Assembly (NCBI GenBank): GCA_024276335.1
Contig: JAJRXL010000185.1
Coordinates: 1 to 5,721, forward strand
Direction: 5' to 3'
Source of the DNA: Bacteroidota bacterium
GTDB lineage: Bacteria; Bacteroidota; Ignavibacteria; SZUA-365; JAADGX01
Length of the DNA stretch: 5,721 nt
The translations under genes and the position numbers were made by a program. Shown here piece by piece: positions 5,684 through 5,721 of the stretch (position 1 is the first letter of the stretch; every line of letters starts with the position of its first letter). The notes under the pieces were generated by a model. The model saw only the letters and a program-made list of their open reading frames with translations. It did no database searches and was not told the origin of the DNA.

Positions 5684-5717
5684 ACAGCCCCGTGAATGAA
5701 CATGGGGCTGTTTTTTT
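5684..5717 (+). terminator. Intrinsic terminator of the accC-to-SGNH operon
   Basis: ACAGCCCCGTG (5684-5694) pairs with CATGGGGCTGT (5701-5711) in an 11-bp stem with a single G-U pair and an AATGAA loop. Seven Ts (5711-5717) follow directly. It lies 34 bases after the SGNH stop codon and is the only strong intrinsic terminator on the + strand, which supports a transcription unit ending here. Confidence 0.92.
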
Positions 5718-5721
5718 GATA

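Overview
The window reads as chromosomal DNA from a Gram-negative (diderm) bacterium of moderate GC content. It encodes a FadL-type outer-membrane beta-barrel with a Sec signal peptide and a lipobox-bearing SGNH lipoprotein. The gene set (MutS2, a 503-residue biotin carboxylase with a separate small biotin carrier, FadL plus SGNH lipoprotein) resembles the Bacteroidota/Chlorobi/Ignavibacteria/Calditrichota (FCB) side of the tree. Clear Shine-Dalgarno sites and a TTGATT-17-TATTAT promoter argue against a typical Bacteroidetes expression system. The phylum cannot be fixed from this sequence alone.

Layout, all main genes on the + strand: (1) 1-513, the 3' end of mutS2 (KOW-like segment plus Smr domain). 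(2) 514-907, a 394-base intergenic region. It holds a nested inverted-repeat element (670-748) and a doubtful 48-codon minus-strand ORF with a perfect AGGAGGAG. It also holds a sigma70-like promoter (834-862) followed at once by a perfect 7-bp inverted repeat (864-883). (3) 908-2419, accC-type biotin carboxylase. (4) 2424-2927, biotin carboxyl carrier protein. (5) 2968-4248, OmpP1/FadL-family transporter. (6) 4276-5649, SGNH/GDSL-hydrolase lipoprotein. (7) 5684-5717, a strong intrinsic terminator.

Genes 3-6 are separated by only 4, 40 and 27 bases and lie between one visible promoter and one visible terminator, so they probably form a single four-gene transcription unit. An inferred model is that the surface lipoprotein hydrolyses an ester or lipid, the FadL pore imports the hydrophobic product, and the carboxylase pair acts on an acyl-CoA formed inside. 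The carboxyltransferase needed to complete the enzyme is not in the window. The pair could also simply supply malonyl-CoA, with the downstream genes co-transcribed by chance.

Every gene belongs to a known family. The points most worth checking are the unusual gene association, the inverted repeat at the predicted transcription start, the structured intergenic element with its minus-strand ORF, and a run of nine Gs inside the ATP-binding loop of the biotin carboxylase.
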